A stretch of DNA of 64,000 nt from assembly GCA_032717465.1 (NCBI GenBank), contig CM064697.1:5346533-5410532 (forward strand), read 5' to 3'. A model generated the notes under the pieces. It had not been told where the DNA came from. It did not search any database and worked only from the letters and a program-made list of their open reading frames with translations. Within the stretch, counting starts at the first letter, position 1. Each line of letters begins with the position of its first letter. Position numbers and translations under genes: made by a program. The DNA is from Coenobita brevimanus. Lineage: Eukaryota > Arthropoda > Malacostraca > Decapoda > Coenobitidae. Of the stretch, positions 57,476 through 64,000 are shown piece by piece.

Positions 57476-57960
57476 CTTAACCCCTTGACTACACCGGGTC
57501 TACCTAGCTGAATAAAATCGTAAGGAAAAAAATATACACTAGGTATGACAGTATTGGGGACGTTAAAAATTTCACTGCACCTTTCTTTATTAATTTACTG
57601 CTACCTTCAGTTTTATATATCTCTAGGGAAGACCTCTCGCAGTGAAAGGGCTTGTCACTTCACTCCGATGACGTACTGTTTACTCTTGCTGCCTTCAGAT
57701 AATTAAATATACCTTTATTAAAAAAAAATAAATAAAGGAGAGACTTCAAACTGGAAGAATTAGATACAGCCTTTATATATACAAGGAAGAAGGAACCAAA
57801 TGCCTTCAACACAATGGTGCTGTCCTAGTCCTTAAAAAAAAAAAAGTCATGCAGAGGGACAAAAAATAAACTAAAAATAAAAATGAATAAAAGAGTTAAC
57901 GGATCTTTTCTTGGCAAAATACAATCGTCTGGTGGAAGCGATCAAAAGAAAATCGCCTTA
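57476..57960. mobile_element. FB-1 composite, at least three arms
   Basis: CTTAACCCCTTGACTACACC, TACCTAGCTGAATAAAATCG (57505); TTACTGCTACCTTCAGTTTT (57597), CGCAGTGAAAGGGC; TGATGACGTACTGTTTACTC, TTGCTGCCTTCAGATAATTA (57667); AAATACAATCGTCTGGTGGA (57918). Orientation alternates. Confidence 0.7.
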
Positions 57961-57984
57961 AAGAAAAATTATCCTTTGGCAATT

Positions 57985-58110
57985 CTTTTTTCTCCTCTCT
58001 CTCTCTCTCTCTCTGCGACAACAAGAAGTCGTCGTACAGAATAAAATATCCTTGGCATTTCTTTTTCCTCTTCTCCCTCCCTCTCTCTCTCTCTCGTTAT
58101 AATCATCCTG
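57985..58110. repeat. two CT-rich tracts separated by a short duplication
   Basis: TATCCTTTGGCAATTCTTTTTTCTCC and TATCCTTGGCATTTCTTTTTCCTC, each followed by CTCTCTCT, about 80 bases apart: a two-copy tandem duplication. Confidence 0.8.
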
Positions 58111-58322
58111 GGGGTACAGTAACACCCACACCGTGAACCACACAAGGTCAGGTGACTACTGTGAGTACTGATACTGTTCTCTGTCCACGTGCACCACTGT
58201 TACTAATATTTTTAAGATATCTGCGAGCTAGAAGGGGCATGGAGCAGTGACTGGCAGTGAAAGGGAGGGAAGAAAAGCAGGACTTCGAGATTAGATAGGG
58301 TGGAGGGCAAAGACGTGAGCGT

Positions 58323-58324
<2 letters not shown>

Positions 58325-58379
<55 letters not shown>
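58325..58379. repeat. (GA)27 microsatellite
   Basis: Pure GA run. Confidence 0.97.
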
Positions 58380-58384
<5 letters not shown>

Positions 58385-58499
58385 TAAAGAAAAACAGTGG
58401 ATTGTGAGAAAAAAGAACAAGAAAAAAGTCCACACACATACACCTGTCACCTTAGTACACAGGTAAAGAGGCATTAGAATAACGTTATAGAGGACAGGA

Positions 58500-58555
58500 A
58501 ACGTTCTATAATAATTACAGGAAACGTTTTTATCAATTACAGGAAACGTTTTTGT
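58500..58555. repeat. ATTACAGGAAACGTTTTTAT short tandem
   Basis: AGGAAACGTT occurs three times within 60 bases (ACAGGAAACGTT at about 58495, 58519 and 58542). Confidence 0.85.
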
Positions 58556-58724
58556 CTCTGAGTGGAGATAAACACTCTATGAATGGATGGTACAGACACG
58601 CCCAGTAGAATTAATAAACAAAATCCTTCATATCTCCTACATAAAGAGGTTTTCAGCCTTTACTTAACATTGGTCTTCCAGCTTTTCTGTACCTAAGTAA
58701 CTAAAACATTACATTGAAGTCACC

Positions 58725-58725
<1 letters not shown>

Positions 58726-58772
<47 letters not shown>
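58726..58772. repeat. (GA)23 microsatellite
   Basis: Pure GA run. Confidence 0.97.
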
Positions 58773-58773
<1 letters not shown>

Positions 58774-59077
58774 GATTTTCTATCTTCTTTCTTCTTCTTT
58801 TCCTTTCTTTCTTTCCTTGACCTGTCCAACTCTAAAATGGCAGAACCGACCACCTTCGTTTTCTTTTACAGGAGTTTTATTCTTAAGTGAGTATGATCCT
58901 CGACACACTGGTAGAAAACGGTCATACGTCATAGGTCAAGGTCAAGGTCAACTACACAGTTTGATCAGATTTAGATGAAACCCAACGGAAGGGCTGGGGG
59001 TCAGGCGAGGATGAAATGGTTAGGTTGGAGAATAATCGGTTAAAGGTAAAGGTCACGGGATAGTGTCAATGGTTCGG

Positions 59078-59079
<2 letters not shown>

Positions 59080-59137
<58 letters not shown>
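59080..59137. repeat. (AC)29 microsatellite
   Basis: Pure CA run. The preceding 170 bases hold AAGGTCAAGGTCAA and GGTAAAGGTCACGG words like the CCTTGACC dispersed repeats on the other strand. Confidence 0.97.
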
Positions 59138-59139
<2 letters not shown>

Positions 59140-59221
59140 ATCGCACATATAAACACACTGCCAGACAACACACGCACTCACAACACGACCTTGGTAACAA
59201 CAGCGGTTCCTATCAAGAGAA

Positions 59222-59400
59222 AAGGTGGGGAAGGCACAGGAAGGGAAGGTGTAGGTTGGAGGGGAAGGGAAGGAGTGCAGGTAGAGAGGGATAGGGAAGG
59301 GGAGGAGTGCAGGTAGAGAGGGATGGGGAAGGGGAGGAGTGCAGGTAGAGAGGGATGGGGAAGGGGAGGAGTGCAGGTAGAGAGGGATGGGGAAGGGTGT
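59222..59400. repeat. 32-bp minisatellite, about 5 copies
   Basis: Unit GTGCAGGTAGAGAGGGATGG plus GGAAGGGGAGGA, period 32 (59307, 59339). The frame on the minus strand (210 codons, Pro/Ser/Leu/His) is an artefact. Confidence 0.95.
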
Positions 59401-59524
59401 TGTGGGGATGGAGGGGAGGGAGTGTACGTGGGGAGGGAGAGAGAGGAGCGTAGGTGTGGGTCCTGGAGGTGGTAAGGGAGGGTAAGGGAAGCTGTGGGAG
59501 TGTGTGGGTACGAAGGGCTGGTGG

Positions 59525-59705
59525 GGGTGACTCAGTGGCTGTGTCGGTTTGGTATTGGTTTCATATGCGGAGGACATTCTGACTTGGGTTCGAATTCCAC
59601 TGACCATTGCCGAGTCCTTGAGGTGAATAGCCACAAGCAAACACCTATCGGCCACGGTGAAATAACCCAACCTACAACATACCACCCTCAGCCACCACTA
59701 TCTCT
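59525..59705 (+). mobile_element. tRNA-derived SINE (SINE-2)
   Basis: GGTGACTCAGTGGCTGTGTC then GGTTTGG gives a box-A-like element at about 59536-59550. TTGGGTTCGAATTCCACTG holds a near-perfect box B at 59587-59597. The middle has TTTCATATG where a CAT anticodon would sit. A tRNA-unrelated body follows (GAATAGCCACAAGCAAACAC, CGGTGAAATAACCCAACC). Different from SINE-1 in body and orientation. Confidence 0.8.
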
Positions 59706-59799
59706 TCTGTTATCACGTGTGCCTTGTATCAGTCTTACCCTCCTCTTAATCTGCCTTACCACTTTCAGGGAAGATGAGAAAGTTTTGAGAAAATTTGGG

Positions 59800-60660
<861 letters not shown>

Positions 60661-61020
60661 GATAACTTGAGGTTCAGCTACTCCCTTTGTTTTACCCTAA
60701 TCTTTCCCGCAAAATACCCATGGTTCTTTCTACATTTTTTAGCAATATCTTAACATCTCTTCATCTTTTCCTGCCGACTTTGGCTAGATTATCTAATGGG
60801 CGGGTGATGTTTCTGCTTTACTAACCTTTTTCCCACCCTGATAAAATGTATTTGAAACGCAAACCTAACCATTAAAAAGCTCGAAGGAAGCAACTGCTCT
60901 GATCTCAGTTACTTTATTTTGTACTCCTTTGTAGGGAGAAAGGAAGTACGTGAACGTGTTTTACAAAGAAAGGGAAAGGCAGGGTGGGAAAGAAGGATAC
61001 ACAAACGGGCAAATGTACGA
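60661..61020. other. unique sequence, no gene seen
   Basis: Mixed composition between two purine domains; nothing recognised. Confidence 0.5.
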
Positions 61021-61485
61021 AAAGGAAGAGGGATGACAAGTTACGACATGGGAAGGAAAGGATGAAAGGAGACATGAAAGTTAACGGTGTACTGGAAGGG
61101 ATAGCAGGGGGTGAGAATTTGGTGTGGGAGAGAAAAATAAAGAGGTTACGTGAAACAGGATACACATATGTAGAAAGAAATATACGGAAGAAGAGTTACA
61201 AAAAATAAATGATGAAGATAGAGGCAACAAAAGATGGGCGAAATAACGACTCAGTGAAGATTAAAAAAGACGGGAAGATAAAGAGCCGGATGCAGAGGTG
61301 AATGGTGAAGGCAGGAGCAAAAAGAGAAGCAGAGGTAAAGGGGAAGGGTGAAGAGAGATGGAGAGAGAAACTGGGGGAGAGGTGAGGTGAAGATGAGAAG
61401 GAACTGCCAATAAATTAAGGAAATCGTGAAGAAGTGGAAGGGAAAAAAGAAATAACGATAAAATGAACAGCCATTTACAGGGTAT
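61021..61485. repeat. polypurine-strand domain
   Basis: A/G-dominated plus strand; the 74-codon plus frame is Lys/Arg-rich by composition. Confidence 0.8.
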
Positions 61486-61487
61486 AT

Positions 61488-61746
<259 letters not shown>

Positions 61747-61944
61747 TAATCAGCCCCTACAAGGTCGAGGGGGGAAAGGAAAGGAAAGCCTGTAACCATA
61801 ACAAAAAACTAGGAAGTAATAAGAAAGAAAAAGGAAACACTGAATGAAATAGGAAAAAATCTGTGGACTGAGCCATAAATAAATTGGTCAAGAGTTTCTG
61901 ACCTTCTGTTGTGGGAAGATATGGTGGGTCATGATTATATTACT

Positions 61945-62300
61945 ACTTCCTTCCTCTTCCTTCCACTTCCTTCCTTCCTTCCTTTTCCTTTCTTCCTTCC
62001 TTCATTCCTTCATTACCCTCTTCCTTCCTGCATTCCTCTTCCTTCCTTCATTCTTCTTTCCTTCCTTCTATCCTCTTCCTTCCTTCCTCCATCTTCTTTC
62101 CCTCCTCCCTCTTGCGTCCTTCTTTCCTCTTCCTTCCTCCTTCCCTCTTTCCTTCCTTAGCCCGCCTCTTCCTTCCTTTCCTCTTCCTTCCTTCCTCCTT
62201 CTCCTTTCCCTACCCCCTCTTGCTTCCTTCTTTGCTCTTCCTTCCATCCTTCCTGACATTTCCTTCCTTCCTCACTCTCTCCCTCCCTCCCTCCTTCCCA
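61945..62300. repeat. CTTCC-rich polypyrimidine array
   Basis: About 350 bases of CTTCCTTCCT words with CATT and CTC variants; Phe/Leu/Pro/Ser frames are artefacts. A loose period near 38 is suggested by CCTTCTTTCCTCTTCC. Confidence 0.95.
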
Positions 62301-62589
62301 ACATATCTGCTCCCAAAGCATGATATAAAAACGAGAAAAAAGAGAAGGGGAGATAAATATTAAAGAAATTAAGAATGGGGATTACACTGCTTAACTGACT
62401 GAGATAAACGTCAACTGTTTTCCTCGTCCAACCAGCTTCCCTCTATATTTTTTATCACTAAGCGGGGTTTGAAGCTTTATCGAGTTATTTTCATCCTTTT
62501 GCGTTCGTTTAAAGAATAACATTTTCTGTACAGATTTAAATTCTTCTTTGGACATGCAGCTGCTGTGATCTTTAATGTTACACTCATTT

Positions 62590-62665
62590 TATTAATCAAT
62601 CAATCAGTTAATCAATCAATCAATCAATCAATACATCAGTCAATCAATATATCAATCAATCTATC
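62590..62665. repeat. (AATC)n tetranucleotide repeat
   Basis: About 18 units of AATC with AGTT, ACAT and TATC interruptions. Confidence 0.95.
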
Positions 62666-62779
62666 GCCTCTCCTTCCTTTTTTCTCTCTCTGGCACCTCA
62701 GCTCGCAGTGATTACCCTCCCCTCAACTGCCACTTCCAAAACAACTGACAGGACACGTAAAATCAGTATGCGAGCACAC

Positions 62780-62909
62780 ACACCCAAACCCCCTCCCCCA
62801 CACAGACCTACACTCACACACACACAAACCCCCCACTCCCTCGCACATCCCCCTCACACACAATCACATCCACACACCCACAGACACACTACCACACACC
62901 CCGGCACGT

Positions 62910-62910
<1 letters not shown>
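62780..62910. repeat. cryptic CA/C-rich tract
   Basis: CACACCC, CACTCACACACACAC words, almost no G: a decayed shoulder of the following array. Confidence 0.85.

Positions 62911-62969
<59 letters not shown>
62911..62969. repeat. (CA)29 microsatellite
   Basis: Pure CA run. Confidence 0.98.
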
Positions 62970-62970
<1 letters not shown>

Positions 62971-63237
62971 ACACCCAAACCCACGCACCTGGTTATCAGT
63001 GTTACCTAAGACCAACAGAGAATGTATCTGTTATTGATTTTAGTGACTGGCTTAAAAAACTAACATGAGCTCTAATCAGACTAGTGACCTTGATCGACAC
63101 AAAGACGGTGAAGTCACGAAGTCCTGTCAGGAATAATTTAGTTGTATATTATGCGCTTTCACATCTTGCCCAGCTGCTGTCTAAGAATTTTGTTAAGATT
63201 TCAACGTAAACGTGACATAAAGTGACTGTAGCCCCAT

Positions 63238-63239
<2 letters not shown>
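62970..63239. other. unique sequence, no gene seen
   Basis: Nothing recognised. Confidence 0.5.

Positions 63240-63286
<47 letters not shown>
63240..63286. repeat. (GT)23 microsatellite
   Basis: Pure GT run. Confidence 0.97.
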
Positions 63287-63287
<1 letters not shown>

Positions 63288-63364
63288 CACTATACTATTT
63301 CATACGGCTTATGAGACAGCTCTCAGTCTGTGGGAAGTAATTTGAGAAGCTGGGGAAATATTAC

Positions 63365-63545
63365 GTTTTTTACGAATGTATGCGTATGTGAATGCGTATA
63401 TATGCACTTATGTATGTATTAATGTATGCATGTACCGTTTAGGTATACATGCATGCATGAACGGTATGTACGCATACACGTATTTGTGCACGTATTTCTA
63501 TATATATGCATGTACGTACAGGACGCATGGACGTATAAAAATCTA
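63365..63545. repeat. alternating purine-pyrimidine tract (TATG/CATG/TACG)
   Basis: Words such as GTATATATGCAC, TACATGCATGCATG and ATATATATGCATGTACGTAC alternate purine and pyrimidine over 180 bases. TGCATGTACCGTT near 63426 and AACGGTATGTACGCA near 63459 form an imperfect inverted repeat. The 89-codon frame here is not recognised. Confidence 0.75.
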
Positions 63546-64000
63546 AAGTTGATCAAGAGATTTGCATACACTGTGTTGCTAAGGAAACGTGTGTACGCAT
63601 ATTTAACAGTGGATGATCACCTGGACGAGGCTGAGTGCAGGTTCGGCAGGAACTGTGGGCGTTTGATAATACCTCCCAGCAGAGTGGTGGCTTAAGTTTT
63701 TACACTGCGGAGGACATTAATAATCTGGACCTGTTTATTTTTCAACTCAAGGACAATACGACCTTGATCAAATCATTTTCTCGTGCACTTAAAAAGTTCT
63801 GCGGTGAGATACTGAAGAAACTTAATAAACGTTTAATGTGCCGTGAAGAAGTAGGACGAAACCGAATTTTTAAGAAGAAAACGAGGATACACTTCGCTGG
63901 CTGCCTGGTACTGCTTAACATGTGCAAATTAATATATATGAAATTATTTAGTGTGTCTTTAGCGTGTGCAAACATCCGTGTATTACAATCAGGACTTATG
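63546..64000. other. unique sequence, no gene assigned
   Basis: The end of an 89-codon plus frame (to 63695, with GRNCGRLIIPPSRVVA) and a 77-codon minus frame (63742-63975) lack any recognisable family. Confidence 0.4.

Overview
The window looks like intergenic or intronic DNA from a repeat-rich animal genome. A marine arthropod, probably a decapod crustacean, is my best guess. That guess rests on the extreme density of long dinucleotide arrays, the crowding of short foldback elements, the invertebrate-type non-LTR retrotransposon remnants and the tRNA-derived SINEs. It is an inference from character, not from an identified gene. By a rough hand count about 6% of the bases lie in near-pure microsatellites, with much more in minisatellites and strand-asymmetric purine or pyrimidine tracts. 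I found no protein-coding gene that I would defend. Nearly all long open frames are translations of simple repeats or of GA-rich tracts (poly-Cys/Val, poly-His/Thr, Ser/Leu/Pro-rich).

Layout. 0-5 kb: GA/GT and CA arrays, one CA-seeding dispersed element (1.75-2.16 kb), a foldback element and a SINE copy. 5-10 kb: a trinucleotide field, a GT array, a conserved dispersed repeat (6.56-6.85 kb), a GTGAGG-type purine tract and a cluster of foldback family FB-2. 10-22 kb: FB-1, FB-2 and FB-3 copies, 21-25 bp minisatellites, a degenerate pyrimidine-strand repeat (14.9-15.5 kb), a possible solo LTR (18.15-18.47 kb) and a tRNA-like SINE head. 22.4-23.2 kb: the clearest coding relic, the C-terminal part of a non-LTR reverse transcriptase starting at its catalytic ADD triad. 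23.9-25.2 kb: two tandemly organised dispersed repeats carrying CA arrays. 26-31.5 kb: two SINE copies and the 3' end of a second retrotransposon type. 32-50 kb: long GA/CT domains alternating with FB-1 copies, several minisatellites, a 313-bp MITE inside an AT array (46.66-46.97 kb) and a 178-bp GT array. 51.9-52.5 kb: a 23-copy, indel-free 26-bp minisatellite. 53-64 kb: more minisatellites, FB-1 copies, polypurine domains, a good tRNA-derived SINE (59.5 kb) and very long CA/GT arrays.

The main discovery-type signals are three unrelated palindromic (foldback) families, named here FB-1, FB-2 and FB-3, repeated across the window, and a dispersed element whose own CA-rich tail has grown into a long microsatellite in one copy but not the other. 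The names are mine; no database was consulted. Boundaries of degenerate repeats are accurate to perhaps 10-20 bases.
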